The notes: generated by a model from the letters alone, not told the origin. Positions 22,938 to 37,163 are shown, numbered from the stretch's first letter. The stretch is 64,000 nucleotides of DNA from Penicillium oxalicum (GCF_001723175.1 NC_064652.1:2914001-2978000), one strand, 5' to 3'. Numbers and translations: made by a program.

Positions 22938-25900
22938 TCTTCGGGTACCTATTCGTTATATTTAGAGGGCTAGTCCTTCTATTTAACTAGGAAATAAAGT
23001 TATCTATTAATCTTCGCCTTCCCTTTAACTTCTTCGACTTCGTATTCTTAGTCGTCTTCGACGAGATTAGGAAGCGGAAGTATTTCGGGAGCGCTTCGCG
23101 ATAGATTATTATACTATTTTTCTAGAAGGGAGACGTAGAAAACGTTATAGAGGCGTATATACTTTTAGGATAATACTAGTCTATACGCCTAAGTTCTAAT
23201 TACTTATAGGATTCGGAATAGGCTAATTCTCCTAGGAGCGAGCTTCCTAGATTCTTTAATTTATAAGTTTTATATAGAAAGTATTATAAGATTATATATT
23301 TAAATACTATAGGGGTTCTTTTTATATTATAGTATTTTATTATTAATTCGTTAGCCTTTCGCTAGTAAGTCGTTAACTTCTTACGTAAGCTCTATAGTCT
23401 CTCGATTCTAGCTTATACTCCTAGTAGCCCTCTTTCTTCTATAGTAGCCTTATTATATATATAGAAGGATATATTATATCCGAAGAGTACTTTATAGGGG
23501 CTAAATTTTATTATATTATTTTAGTATAGATTATAACAGAACTCTGCTATTCGTAGTAAGCTTAGCTATACGGTCTATTCTTCCCCTATAAAGTATCTTA
23601 GGTAATATTGAGGGTTTAGTTTATCCGTTCCGTTTAGCTATTAGTTTATAGGTAAAACGCGGTTAAAAACCTAAGTTTCGTCTTTAATATATTAAATAGC
23701 GATAGCTAGAATTTACTAGTAAATACTAGACCCTAGTTAGATACGATTCCTTCTTATAGTCTATAGATTAATTCGATCTTATTATAATATAACTTAGCTA
23801 GCTATATAGCGTTAATTATATATATACTAGGAAAAATTTCACGAGTTTAGTAAATCTATTACGACGACTAGGATCGAGTCGACTTTTTCCTTTATAAATT
23901 AGGTAGAAGGCCTATAATAAAGTCTACGAGGTTTCTTACTATAGTTAGGTTAGAATTAGAAGGGGCTTTAATAAGCTATACTTCTTATACCTAGGTAGTA
24001 TAGCTCTCTAGTATATAGGATAGAACTTTACGTATTTATCTACTTATTTATAGAGATTCTTCTAGTAAAATTTTCGACTAATCGATTTAATTATTCGTAC
24101 TAGCCGAAGTAGCCTCCTATTACTAGATTATTATAATATAGCTTAATTAGCTCTTGCTTTAGTTTCTTATTAGTTAGAATATATAGTTATCCCTTAAACT
24201 ATATTAATTTATTAGGATCGACTAACTAGTACCCTAATATCGGGATATTCTAGTTAATTAATAAACGAATCTCTCTATATTAGGGTTATCTCGCTAGGCC
24301 TCGAGTATTATACTTCGTAGGTTACTAGTTATATTTAAGATATAGGTATATTACCTAAGATAATAATCTACTACTTTTTTATAGTAGGAGTAATAGGCGC
24401 GACCTAGCTCTTATCTCTAGGTATCTAAGATACTATCTAGCTCTTAAACCCCAAATCTAGTAATAATTCGTTTTTAAATTAATAAAGGTTAGTTAGTACT
24501 AACTATACTACTACCTAGCTCTTCTAGTATCTCTTCGGTTACTATTTAGGCCTATAATAGATTTAATAGAGTAGTATTCAAGATATCCCTCGAAGCTAGC
24601 TCTATTATCTTAAGGGTATATCCGCTAGGTTTTTCTTCTCTACGTAGTATAGAATTATAAAATTAAATATAGAAGGGTTATATACTATTGCTTAACGCCT
24701 ATATAACCGGGTTCTATATAAAGGATCTTAATTATTATAGTCCGAAAAGACCTTAATTTAGTACCGAGATCCTTTAAGATAATACCGCTAAATCTTAAAA
24801 CTATATATAATCGCGTATAGCTCTTAATCTCTAGTAGTATAGCGGGATTTAGTATTAGAGAACTTATAAGACTAAAATACGACTAGGTACTAGATTCCTT
24901 TGTTATTAGGTTAGGATAGTATCCTAGCTATTCCTACTATAATATCCGTTTCTAGTCGGATAGTATTAGGATCGAAATATTATAGAATTAGTACTAACTT
25001 AAAAGCGAGGAGTAAATTATAAAAAGCCTTATTTATTAGTACTAAGTTCGATCCTATCTAGTTATTTTCTCTTTTCGAGCCCTTTATAAGGTCTATAGGG
25101 TTTTACGATAGTTAAGTAGTTATAAATAAAGTTAGCGTAGAAGTTATAAAATCTAAGGAAGGATTAGACCTCTTAATTAGATAGTAGTAGCTACTCCCGA
25201 ATTAACTTAATATATAAAGGGTCTATCGATATTCTAGTAGTATTAATAATATAGCCTAGGAATTCTACCTAGTCTTAGTAGAAGGTATTTATTAGGATTA
25301 ATATAGAGTTCGTATTACTAGAGTCTTTTAGGATAAGTTAGATATTTTATATATAATTTAATATCCTCTAAAAATTAAAATATCGTCTAGATAGGCTATA
25401 TAGAAAAGGTCTAGGTATCTTATAGTATAATATAGATATAGTTCTAGAATAGCTAGAGTATTAGTAAGACTAAAAGGTATAACTATATACTTATAGTAGC
25501 TATATCACGTTTAGAATACGGTTTTCTACTTATTACTTCTTTAATACTAATATAGTAATAAGCCTCTCGAATATCGATTTTAGAGAACTTCTTAGCGCGT
25601 AAGAGGCGATTAAGGATTTCGGAGATAAGTAGAAGAGGGTAGCGATTCTTTACTAAAACGCGATTAAGTCCTTAGTAGTCTATATAGAGTTATAACCCGC
25701 TATCCTTTTTTAGTACGAAGAGATAGGTACGCCTATAGGACTTTTTAATAGGCGGATTCGACTATTCTCTATATTTACGCGAATATATTCCCTAAGTTCC
25801 TAGAGCTTAGCGCGAGAGAGAGGTAGATAGGCCTATAGGATAGAGTAGAGCCTGGATAAGATTATATAGTTAGTCTTCTTACTAGGTAGGTCCTTACCCT

Positions 25901-25960
25901 TTCCGCTAAGTATAAGTCTTCGAAGTTATAAAGTTCTTTAGGCTAACTAGCGATTCCTAT
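22938..25960 (-). pseudogene. pol: C pol: RT, RNase H, integrase, chromodomain (RIPed)
   Basis: Minus strand. From 25,960 leftward: a LSRAKLQELREYI-like RT entry, then KSPIGVPIFFVLKKDSG and DLIAF-to-NRYPL motifs, the polymerase site AYLDDILIF (YLDD at 25393-25382), and RNase H and integrase. It ends in a chromodomain at 23050-22938: EVEEV, then YFLVK-stop-KD-stop-PSKYNE-stop-VPEE, where the stops are RIPed Trp codons of the aromatic positions. This places C in the chromovirus clade, whose chromodomain is known to steer integration to modified chromatin. Not intact. Confidence 0.85.
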
Positions 25961-26309
25961 TATAGTAGGGGATTCGGTTGCATGTACTTAAAGGCGGATA
26001 TTTAGTAGTAGGAGATACCTAAGAGCCTTACTGTCGAGGAAGGTTATCTAGGACCTAGCTTACGGGATCCGGTATCATTATTATACTTGATTAACAGTTT
26101 GGACGGAGGATTCAGGACAGTCTTTATAGTCAGATTCCTTACACTTGCAATATCACACTCTTTTTGATTCCTGCCTTTAGTACCTAATATCGGATCTTAC
26201 GATTACCTTGGAGGATTCTAGGACTTGCGTGCTTTATAGGTTTGGTTTAGTCCCTCTATGACTCGACCTGTCTAGTGAGATCAGACTGCCGTAAGTATTC
26301 CCCTCTTTA
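25961..26309 (+). repeat. 5' LTR of A1
   Basis: 349 bp; lighter RIP than the 3' LTRs (keeps TTGCATG and CTTGCAATATCACAC). Confidence 0.88.
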
Positions 26310-26382
26310 TTAGTAACTAACGCAGGGGTTTTGCAATAAAGGTAGCTAAGATAGAGGACTATACTATTCCTACGATACGATT

Positions 26383-26595
26383 ATGAAAGGATCTGCTACT
26401 AAGATTACTACTAAGATTGCTACTGAGATTACTACTAAGATTGCTACTAGGATTGCTGCTAAGATTGCTACTAAGATTGCTACTAAGACTGCTAAGACTG
26501 AGACGACTAGAACGACTACTACGACCGCTACGACCGCTACTATTACGACTACCGCTATAATTAACAATTTTAGCGCTTTTCTGCAGAAAAAGTAG
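26383..26595 (+). pseudogene. Repeat leader frame of A1 (Lys/Thr/Ala-rich)
   Basis: An intact 70-codon frame starting at ATG 26383, made of 12-bp repeats encoding KIATK-type units then a Thr-rich tail, ending SAFLQKK. It may be the gag N-terminus or an upstream ORF. Its survival reflects the repeat's scarcity of CpA in risky codon positions as much as selection. Confidence 0.45.
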
Positions 26596-26639
26596 GTAAC
26601 GCGTTTAACCCTGACGAAAATTAAGAGAAATTAAGACTA

Positions 26640-29600
26640 TTATTCGAAACTAATACCTTATATTATAGCTAAATACGCGACTTTTAGCTATATATAGGGG
26701 GCTGCTCCTACTAAGGGTCTTACGGCTAATACTATGCCTTTGTTCGACCGGTATACCTAGCTTATTCGCGGATTATTAGCCGATCGATACTAAGAGGATC
26801 GAGAGATATTAATTCGATTACTAAAAATATCTCCGGACTAATTATATTAATAGATAAACTTAGTCTATCCGAACTTTATATAGAGTTAGTTTATCGCTTT
26901 AGAAAGGTTTCTATAGGCGGCTAATACAAAGATCTTACTAGAAGAGAATGCTATACTAAAACGGTAGTTAAAAAATTCTTCTATAGAAGAAAACACGAGA
27001 AAAACGTTTACTAAACAGACGACGAAAAGCGATAAAAAAGAAAGGAACGGCTATAAGAAGAGAGTACGAAACTAGAAGAAAAATCGAAAAGAATTAGGAA
27101 CTACGCTACTATCTAGACTAGCTACTAATTTTACGACTTCGTTAAATTTAAAGAGTTAATTACCTTGCGAATCTTGCTATATCCCTCTAGATACTATTAT
27201 ACCTAAAAAACCCTAAAAATATCCGGACTAGATAGAGCCTATAAAGCTAAAGTAATTATCGTAATCTAAATAACTAAACGACTACAGAATATCTTTAGAT
27301 ATACCTACGAATATAACCTCTTTCGATACCTATTATAATCCTAGCGATCGAGCTCCTTCTAAGTCTGCTAAAGGATTGCCTAAAGGGTTTAGCGAGAGAG
27401 TATAGCTACCGCCACCGCTACCGCTAAGACTAGCTCCTTCGCTAATACTAATATAAGTTTATACGCCTAATTCGGAGATATAAACTTTGCGATATATAGT
27501 TAGGACTATACCTAAGCTAGGGACCCCTAGTACGCTACGATTCGAAGGCAGAAATATATCAGAATTCTTAGATAGTTTTAAACGTATATATAAGCGCTAT
27601 AATATAAGAAATAACGCGCGAATTTTAGAGATCCTTCTAGATTACTACGGTTAGCTATAGCGTATATAGGTTAAGGCGAATACTAACTAGTAAGCGAAGA
27701 ACAAGGAAGAGTTTTTCTAGGACTTCAAAAATTAGTATCGTAATACTAATAGCCTATAGGCTACCTATACTTATACCTAGTTATAGAGCTTCTGCAGAAA
27801 TCGTATCGAATAAGACGACTTTTATATATATTTAACTACCTTTTTATCTGTTTTATTATACCTAGTAAAGAGAGGAGATATTAGCGATTTAGAACGATAT
27901 ACTTAGTTTATTAAAGGACTACCCGAAAAGTTAAGATCGAAATTAATTAAGAAGGAGAAAATTAATATTAATTATCCTTCTAGGAGCAAAAGATAGATCT
28001 CTTTCGATTAGATCGAAAAAGCTACTAGGGATCTAAATTAGGACTAGAAGGATTATAATCTCGCGATAGGCTACGTAGTACCCGAGAAAGGAATCTAGGT
28101 CTACGCGGATTCTAGAGAAAAATCGTATAAGAGACGGAAAATAATAGATACTCCGAAAAATAGAGATTCTGCGATTAAGAATACGAGCTCTCTAAGAGGA
28201 CAGGATTTAGAAAGTTTAACGAAAGCTTTTAATAGTCTATCGGTAAATATACTAAAGGTTATTAAAGACTAGCAGAAGGCTACCGATAAATAGAGAGTCT
28301 TAGTTTAGTACCTAATCGCGAAAAATAATAACCGAAATAACCCTATTTATATACCTATAAGACAGATATCTAATAGTTACTACTAATATAGGAATAAAGG
28401 GTATCGGGTAACTAGTTATCCTGTCTATCTAAGTATATAAAATAAAGGACTATACTACTAGAATAAACTAAATTAGGTAGTACTCGGAAGGGTTAGTAAG
28501 AATAGACTAGAGGCGCGCAAGAGAGGTAACTAATTTTAGAAGGATATAGTTCCTGACTAGTACTAGTAGTAGAAGAATTAACGCGTAAGCGTTAACGCTA
28601 TCTCTACTATTACTACGCCTTAATTATATTTAGGGGTCTATTCTTACTATACTCTGTAAATTTATACTACTTAGGTAGATTTAGTAGGGATTTCCCTTAG
28701 AAAAGACGCTAATTTCGAAGGATTAGAAGGAAGAGAAGACGAAATATATAAAGGAGAAGTCTTCGCTATTAATAGATAACTAGCTAGTCGTAAGCGCTCT
28801 AACTAGTCTAAAAATTATACGAAAGTGCGTAGTATACGACCGAGCAGATACTATCTAGCGACTATTAATAAAGATAATATAATAGCGGATATAGCACTAG
28901 CCTCTTTGCGAATTTCTTCTACAGAAGAAATTTATAGGTAGGAATAGGAGCGCTAACTAAATAGTTAGCCGCGAGATTCTTCTGCAGAAGAAATCTAAGA
29001 CTAGGATAGTTAGACCTAGAGAGCTAGTCAAGATATAAGATTTTCGATACCTATCTAAAAGCGCCTAAAATCTTCCGCGGATACTACTACCTAATATAAG
29101 GAAGAAATTGCTAGAAAATTGCTAGCTATTCCTATATCGCCTATAATTATACTAGGTAATCTAATATTTATATTACCGTAACTACGTAGCTAAGTCAGAA
29201 ATATTACGAATTCCTTCGAACCTTCGGTGCCTATAGTTACTACGAATACTATAAATACTACGAATACTACGAATACTACTACGCCTGTATACTTCGCTAC
29301 TACTTAGCGAGTTATAAAAGTAGATAAAGTAACCGCGCGGGTATAGGATCTTAGGAGATCGGTGCGAATCTCTGTACCGCGAAATCCGGGTATGTTTAAG
29401 GAATATACTAGAGGGCTCTTGCGTATAAAGGTATATATATATAGGTATAAGCTTGAAGCTACGATTAATTAGGGATTATTAGTTAATCTTATTTCCCTAG
29501 AAATAGCACGTATATTAAACCTTGATATTCGAAAAGATCTAAAGCTATATATAGTGCCTGTTAATAGCCGAACGCGTCCCTTTTACGGAGTTACGGAAGG

Positions 29601-29731
29601 CTTGCCTATTTTAATTAGCGATATTATAATATACTCTTACTATATAATTATAAAGGATTATATAGCAGAGGTTCTTCTAGGACGAATCTAGTTACGCGAT
29701 ATAATAGCTTCTACTACAGAGAAAATTAATA
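26640..29731 (+). pseudogene. gag: A1 gag and protease region, RIPed
   Basis: Collinear with A2. The zinc knuckle at 28378-28419 reads Y-Y-Q-Y-R-N-K-G-Y-R-V-T-S-Y, a CCHC knuckle with all four ligands turned to Tyr. Around 29,440-29,730 a protease-like run (LLVNLISLEIARILNLDI, then GVTEGLPILISDI) is seen; the catalytic triplet reads N-stop-G. In-frame palindromes lie at 26975-26992, 28911-28932 and 28976-28994 (SSTEE/SSAEE). B1 interrupts just after protease. Confidence 0.75.
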
Positions 29732-29736
29732 GCTCT

Positions 29737-29914
29737 TGATAGACCTACAGTTCTACAAGGCAAGGAAGCAATCTGGAGGCGAGACAACTGGGATTGGGAA
29801 GTCTAGGGAGAAGGAAGAAGAGAGAGAGAGGGAAAACCCACGATAGGGAAAAACCCTCAAGATACATGACCGCTACTAGGCCTAGCAAATATCTAGAGAG
29901 GGCAAACTCTCTCA
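29737..29914 (-). repeat. 3' LTR of B1
   Basis: 178 bp, begins TGATAGACC and ends CTCTCTCA on the plus strand; lightly RIPed. Confidence 0.93.
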
Positions 29915-29992
29915 CACCCCCCCTAGGACCAGCAGCAATATAAATAATAATATATATAGTAGTATAACATAATAAAATTTAGAAGGGGAGGG

Positions 29993-32900
29993 TTAGTTAG
30001 GATCTCTTATGCGCAATAATCTGGTACGATTATTTTGAAAAATCCTATTGGGCTTAGTTTTAGTAAGCATATTAGCGGTATTATCCTTGCTCGGGATATT
30101 GGTTAGTTAGATAAGGTTCTTTTTAATAAGGTCTCTGATTAAATAGTATCTCGTGCTAATCTAGGATAATTTTGGGCTAACTTTAGGGTTTATAACGGTC
30201 GTAATAGTATTATCGGAATCACAAAATAGGGTAATTAGGATATTTTTGTCGAATTCTTTATCTTGGTTTAATAGGGGCATAAGTAAAAGGTTAGTAGCAA
30301 TTTTAGTAAGGTAAAGTCCCTCTTTCGCTATAGTCGTAAGGGTATAGTATTCGGCTATAGTCGATAAGGCTACTACGATATCTTGTCTTTTTGAGCTCTA
30401 TAAGATTAGGGTACTAGTAAAGAACTAAATATATACTTCGGTAGATTTTCTATCCTCTATATTAGCGTATAATAAGTCGATAAATCCTTCTAGACCCTTT
30501 AAAGGTTCTTTTCTAAATAGGATTCCTAAATTTATAGTGCCTATAAGGTATTATAACAAAACTTTGTACGCTACTATATTATCTTTTCTCGGGTGTGCGT
30601 TACGGCGCTATAGTTTAGACACGGTCGCTATAATATCCGGGCGTATTTTGATTAAGAGCTAACCGATCTTTCCTATTATTTTAGCATAGGCACCCTAATC
30701 GAATACGTTATCCTCTATTAGATTATTTAGATAGGGGATTTTCTAAGAGGGATTTATTAGAATTAGCGAAGGATTATAATTTTTATAGCCCTTATTATAG
30801 ATTAAATCTGTTAAATAAGCCTATTAGCTTATAAAGATATAGCTAGAGGGTTCTTTAATTATATTATATCTAAGGAATCTTTTAAATAGGAGGGTCTTTA
30901 GTTTTCTTTTATTTAAAAGGCCCTTTTTTATAGAGTTTAATTAATCCTTATATCTAGTCGCGAGGATATTATCTATATAGATTATAACAAAATATAGTAT
31001 AGTCCTTGTTAGTGAAGATATATAGTTCGGAGGGGATTAGAGAGAGGCCTAGGCTAGATAGGTTATCTTTGAAAAGTTTATGCTAGAGATATCCTGCTTG
31101 TCGCAATCTATAAAGCGCCTGGTTTAGTACGTATGCCAGATCTTCTCCTTTTAGGCTAAATTATTTATATCTAGTTAGTTACTTTATAAATATAATACGG
31201 TTGTTAATAGCAGTATTGAGGTAGGCTCTAATTACGTCCTACTGTTCCTTTTTCTAATTGCGGATAGCAGCCATAGTAATAAATAACTTGGCCGATACAT
31301 CTAAGACAAGACCCATCTGGCGCGGAATTCTAGGACATATCCTTCAGTATCCTGTTTGATGTCATAGACCTATTTGCCTAGAAGGATTTTGGTACCTTTT
31401 AGGGGTTTAGTTACTAAAGTCATTATATTAGATAATTTAAACTTCTTTAATTAGGTCTCTTCGGCTTTAAGCTATTAATCGGCGAATTAGGATTTTATAG
31501 CTTCCCTATAGGTTTAAGGGATTTTAATATTGACCGTATTATCTTAGTAGCTATGCTTAATATACTAGGTCTAATTAAGTTATCTTTAGTAGACGTAGCG
31601 AAGCATAAACTTCCTTTCGTTCTCTCTTTATGCTCTTCCTTAACTAGTCCTTTTATAGTAGTATCTACTATTCCTTCTATAAGTTATCTCGGAGTATATC
31701 TCCGCAGGCTTCTTCTTACTAGAGAGATAGAGCGTCTCTAGTCGCTCGTGAAATCTAGTTAATTTATCGTAATAGTGTCGATAGGGTCCGCTAATAAAGC
31801 TTGTAATATTAGGTAGCTACGGAACCTCTAAGGAATTACTACTAGAGGGGGGAGTTATAGTTAAATTAATTAGGATAGTATCTTAGACTTTTTAATAGTA
31901 GGATTTAGGTTAGATTCTGCGTAGGTAGGAATTATCTAGTATAGTCCTTCTCTTAATTAACGGATTAGACTATCCGGGTTCTAGCGTGAAAAAATTCCTC
32001 CTAGTTAGGAATTAGGTCTCTAGGGATTTAGATTTTAGGATCCGGTCGAGTATTAGGGGCTCTTTTCCTTAGTTATATCGGTAAAATTTTGCGATATTAG
32101 GAAGGTTATAAAATTAGGATATTTTAGTCCTCTAGTATAGTTAGTAGTATACTTAGAGGGATTAGAGCGGGTTAGGGAAAAATTCGTCCTCGCGTAATTC
32201 TAGGTCTTTTAGGAATTAGACTTAAGGAGGTAGAAGATTATATCCCCTTCCTCTTTCCTATTAGAGAGGTAGAATTTTTAGAGTATAGGAAGTTTATAAA
32301 ATTTAGATTTCTTCGTAGGTATCTAGGCTTATATTAGAGTAGGTATTACGGTCGGGATCTTTATAGTAGTCGTTATCCGCGCGGGTAGTCTTTTAGGTAG
32401 GCCTATTTAATCGTTTTACGGTTATATCGGTTGTCTTTTTGATATTTTAGATCTTTATATTATAGAACCTTTCTTGTATAATCTGTTTAATTCGATTATC
32501 TAGGTCTAATAGCAGTGTAGATAGTTCTTCCTAAAAGTCTATATCTCTTCTGATTATAACTTTTCTCTTATAGGTCGTAAATCCTATATTAGTAGCTATT
32601 CTTACTATTATATCTAACTAGGTATCTAATCTATACCCTCGGGGTATCTTTTGTCCTTAGGTTCGTTATTCTTTTAGAATATAGATATAGGCTTTAGAAT
32701 ACTAGATACGTAAAAACCCTAAATCGATTAGTTACTTTACCCTAGAGCTATTAGTATTATACTAGTACTTATTCTATCTTTCTAAAGGGGACAATTTTTT
32801 ATTTAGTTTACGGATTCGGTTTATAATATAGGTAGTAGTAACTATAGCTTTAGGCTACAAAAATACAGCTTAGGGCGTAGCTACTATAAGGGTTCGGGCC

Positions 32901-35252
32901 CCCTATATAATAAGATATCTAGAGCTTTTAGTAATACTATTTTGTTTATAGGTATAAGGGGCGCTTATTAAGAAAGTACAACCCTTCTGCTTAGCCTATT
33001 CTTTAATTTGAAGAAACTTCTGTCTCTATCTATACGGATTTCGGAAGGCTAAGTGCTAGTAGAAGTAAAGATACGCTTTAGTATTTAGATTAGGATATCC
33101 GAGGCTTAGCCTTTTATCTTTATTAGAATAGCCTATCTAAACCTAGTAGCATCGTTAACTACGATTAGGACGTATATATTCCCGATTCTAAGGGGGGTAC
33201 ATAGCTAGATATTAATATAGATAAATTCCTATAGTATCTTAGAGCGTGTCTGTTTATATAGGATACGATCCTCTTGGATTTTGTAATCTTGTAAGCTTTA
33301 TAATTAAAATATTCGTTACTATAGACCTCCTCACCGATTTTGTGATAGTTAATTTTTGCGGTAGGCTATCTAATATAACCTAGACGGTAATAGGCTACTT
33401 CTAGTAAAATTATAGTAAAGGAATATACGGTCGCTATAATTAGGGGGGCCTTCTTTTCGTACGCTATAGATAGTTTAATTAAGTAGCCTTTAGAAATAGG
33501 ATACCTTTTCCTGTATACGTATACTATAATCTTTTGTTTATTATCTAGGTTAAAAAATATTCTCCTAGTCTTTCTAGCCTATTTTATAGTCCTTATATAT
33601 TTAGGTCGTGGATAGGAGGTTAAAGTTACCTATTAGTATATATTCGTATTATATATTAAGGGTTTTAGTGCCTTCTAGGAGGATTAATTTAATTCGAGCG
33701 ATCGCTTTTCTAAGAGATTTAATAGTTCTTCTATTAGAGGTCTGTATTAATAGCTATATAGGTCACTTTGGAATTTCATAATTGCATTTCTATTAATACA
33801 AATCGAGCGTGATATACCTAAGTTAACGATCTACTTAGTAGAGGGGTTTCTTTTGATTAAGGCTATAGTAAGCTAGGGATCTAGGCGGTCGCGAAGTCGA
33901 ATTCTACTACTATAAGGGCGTAGTAGTACTTATCTTCTTCTTTACTAGCCTATATTACTATATTTGCGCTCGTATTATTATCCGTATTGCCTCCTGTATT
34001 AGTATCTTCCTCTTTAAGATCCCTTCTATATAGTTAGGATTAGGGTTAGGCCCCCTTTAAGGTAATCGAATTCTTGTTCCTATTATTCTTTCTAATAGAA
34101 ATTAGTATTATTAGATTTTGTTAGCTCTTCTAAGGATTTTGAAGGTTTAGGTAGAATTCTAGGTATTACCCCTTTCTTCTTAATTCTGTTATTATATTAT
34201 AGTCTACCCTTCTAGCGGTAGTCTATTTAGATTGTCTATATTCCTCTATAGGGTATTTACCTAGATACCTTTATAGGCTTCTAATCTAGGGTTCGCGATA
34301 TAATAACTAAATAGGCGTAGTCCTTAGTAGTATGCCTTTTCTTCCGTAAAAGAAGTAGTTACCGTTCGGGGTAACCTGATTTAGGCCTTTAGTCTATTCT
34401 TTTCCTATTCCTATAGCGATTTACCTCTCGGAGGTATATACTTTAACGGAGGTATTTATATTTATCTAACGAGGGTTTTGAAGATTTTCCGGTTATCGTG
34501 GTTATAACGCTCGAGAATTAGTAATTTATAATTTCTAGTTTATAGATTACCTTAGTAAGGTTCGGAAAAGGTCTAGTACTATAATCTTTGTAATATTTTC
34601 GTATCTATTAGAATAATCTGCTAGTCTAGTAGCTACAAAGGTTAGGATATTACTTTACAATTCATCAAGAAGTAGGGAAACGATCATACCTAGGGTAAGT
34701 TAGACTTCTTCCGTTGCTTTAGTATAGGTACTACGAAATTTATATAAAAATCGATTGCTATAGGTAGTTAGCTCGGTAGGTTCGTAGAACCCTAGTTACC
34801 TTCTTTTTGCTAGGAATAAAGCTAGTAGTATAGAGGGCCTTTTTTAAGCTAATAATATATTTATTAGCGAATTCGCATCGGAATCTTATAGCTTTGACTA
34901 TCGCATCGATATCCTTCGAGATAGATTATTAGAGCTATATCTGTATAGTATAGGAGTATTCGACCTAAGTTTCTGCTTCGTTAGATATTACTTTAGGCCT
35001 ATCACATTTTGGGTTAACGAGGCGATAGAGTCCTTTCTTTTTAAGGATTTAGTATATATCTCTGAACTAGTCCTCGAAGTCTTCTGTTCTTTCTAATAAT
35101 TTAAGTAGGTTAAGGGTAAATTCTTTAGGGGCGCTAGTAAGTTAGTTCACTAGCTAGCCTCGGGATTTTAGGGTAAAGAATTTGCTATAGTCCTTACGAG
35201 ATACAGGGAATTCTTTAACCCCGGCCGCTTAGCCGAGATCTTCTTTAGCTAT
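29993..35252 (-). pseudogene. gag-pol: B1 gag-pol, RIPed
   Basis: Minus strand from a RIPed start (ATA for ATG) at 35252 to a TAA at 29995-29993. Same order as B3: gag with CCHC knuckle, protease, integrase, RT, RNase H. The 3' third (29,993-31,400) keeps many CA/TG and is the least damaged. The frame is broken by TAG stops and the deletion near 31,310. Confidence 0.8.
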
Positions 35253-35664
35253 AGTTGTATTTAGGAATATGATTAAGGTTTAGGTAAATTTGATGATTTA
35301 GGTGATTTAGATAGGATTTGGGATAGAATTTGGTAAGAAGGGAGGTTTGTGGGGATATATAGTGTTGTTGTGTTGTGGTGTGGTTTGAAGTAAGAGATAT
35401 TAATATTATAGTAGTCCTAGCAAATATTAACAGACGCGTCTTTTCTTTTGTAATTGAATTTGGCTTCTATAGCCTAGTTAATTTGTTAATTAATAGTTTC
35501 TGGCTTCCACAGCCTAGTTAGATTTGTTGATTTGTATTTAGTAATCTGGTGATTTTGGTAATTATAGCTTCCACAGCCGAATTTAGTAAACTTGGTGATT
35601 GGAAATTTGAGAACTTATAGTTTTCACAAATTCAGGCCTTACTATTGCGATCGGGCTTATAACC

Positions 35665-35842
35665 TAATAGACCTACAGGTCTACAAGGTAAGGAAGCAAT
35701 CTGGAGGCGAGACAACTGGGATTAGGAAGTCTAGGGAGAAGGAAGAAGAGAGAGAGAGGGAAAACCCACGATGGGGGAAAAACCCTTAAGATACATAACC
35801 CTGCTAGGCCTAGCAAACATCTAGAGAGGGCAAACTCTCTCA
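35665..35842 (-). repeat. 5' LTR of B1
   Basis: 178 bp, begins TAATAGACC (from TG) and ends CTCTCTCA on the plus strand. It is followed inward by the PBS complement GGGCTTATAACC (35653-35664). Confidence 0.93.
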
Positions 35843-36085
35843 GCTCTGTTAAAATAGCGGTCTTTTCGGAAGACCGGACTAGGAAGTTAGTCTTTAAGAT
35901 ATATTCTCCGAGTAAGAAAACTTCGGTCTAGGAGTATTAGCTATAGCCCGAAGATTTTGCAGAACCTACGAATACGGAAGTAGATTTTTTAGGATATCCG
36001 GAAGCCTAATTAGCGATACTTCTAGTATAATAAATAAGATACCGATACTAAAAATAGGCTATAATTTACTATACGTTTTGATAGT
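35843..36085 (+). pseudogene. pol: A1 pol fragment between B1 and B2
   Basis: 240 bp of A pol stranded between the two insertions, including both adjacent target duplications. It corresponds to A2 at about 9,670-9,430. Confidence 0.85.
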
Positions 36086-36265
36086 TGATAGACCTACAGG
36101 TCTACAAGGCAAGGAAGCAATCTGGAGGCGAGACAACTGGGATTGGGAAGTCTAGAGAGAGGGAAGAAGAGAGAGAGAGGGAAAACCCATGAGCGGGAGA
36201 AAAACCCTCAAGGCACATGACTGCTACTGGACCTAGCAAACATCTGGAGAGGGCAAACTCTCTTA
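36086..36265 (-). repeat. 3' LTR of B2
   Basis: 180 bp, begins TGATAGACC; ends CTCTCTTA (CA turned to TA) on the plus strand. Confidence 0.93.
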
Positions 36266-37087
36266 CACCCCCCCTAGGACCAGCAGCAATGTGAATAATA
36301 ACATACATAGTGGTGTGACATAATAAATAGGGAAAGGAAAGGGTTAGTTAGGATCTCTCATATACAATAATTTGGCACGGTAATCTTGAAAGATCCTGTT
36401 TGGCTTGGTTTGATAAGTTCTGATCCGTTGTTTCCAACGTGAAAAAATCCCTTGCTGGTTCGGAATTAGGTCTCTTAGGATTTGAATTTCAGGATCCGGT
36501 CGAGTATTAGCCGCTCTTTTTTTCGGTTGTATTAGTAGAATTTTGTGATATTAGGAGGGTTGTAAAATTAGGATATTTTGGTCCTCTGGTATGGTTAGTA
36601 GCATACTTGGAGGGTTTGGAGCGGGTTAGGGAAAAATTCGTCCTTCGCGCAATTCTGGGTCTTTTGGAAATTAGACTTGAGGGGGTAGAAGATCAAGTCC
36701 TTGTCCTTCTTTCTGTTACACAAGCGGAATTTTTAGAGCATAGGAAGTTTGTGAGATTTGGGTTTTTTCTTGGGTATCTAGGCTCATATTAGAATAGGTA
36801 TTACGGTCGGGATTTTCATGTTAGCCGTCATCCGCGCGGGTAGTATTTTGGTTAGGCCCATTTGATCGTTTCACGGTTATGTCGGTTGTCTTTTTGGCAT
36901 TTTGGATCTTCATATCATAGAGTCTTTCTTGCACAGTCTGCTCAGTAGAAGGGTTTCTTTTAATTAAGGTCGTATCGGCACAGTCAAATTCTACTACCGT
37001 TAGGGCGTAGTATTCATCTTCTTCTTCATCAAATTGCATTACCATATTTGCGCCCGCATGATCTTCTTCTTCAAGGTTCCTTCTGTA

Positions 37088-37163
37088 TGGTTGGGATTGG
37101 GATTGGGATTGGGATTGGGATTGGGATTGGGATTAGGATTGGGATTGGGATTGGGATTGGGAT
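37088..37163 (+). repeat. (GGGATT)n hexamer array in B2
   Basis: About 12 units of GGGATT, one with a G-to-A change, inside the gag-derived frame. The other B copies have only 2-3 units at this place. It resembles a variant telomere repeat and is G-quadruplex prone. Confidence 0.92.

Larger units (their letters stand above)
29737..35842 (-). mobile_element. Ty1/copia element B1, complete, in A1
   Basis: 6,106 bp flanked by a perfect 5-bp target duplication GCTCT (29732-29736, 35843-35847). Ends TG...CA. LTRs of 178 bp at 29737-29914 and 35665-35842. The primer-binding site lies at 35653-35664. RIP is light at both ends and heavier in the middle. About 80 bp present in B0 are deleted near 31,310. 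Confidence 0.93.

Noticed and set aside
36102..36308. 68-codon minus-strand frame in the B2 3' LTR
   Set aside because: Lies within the LTR and is a shadow of its sequence.
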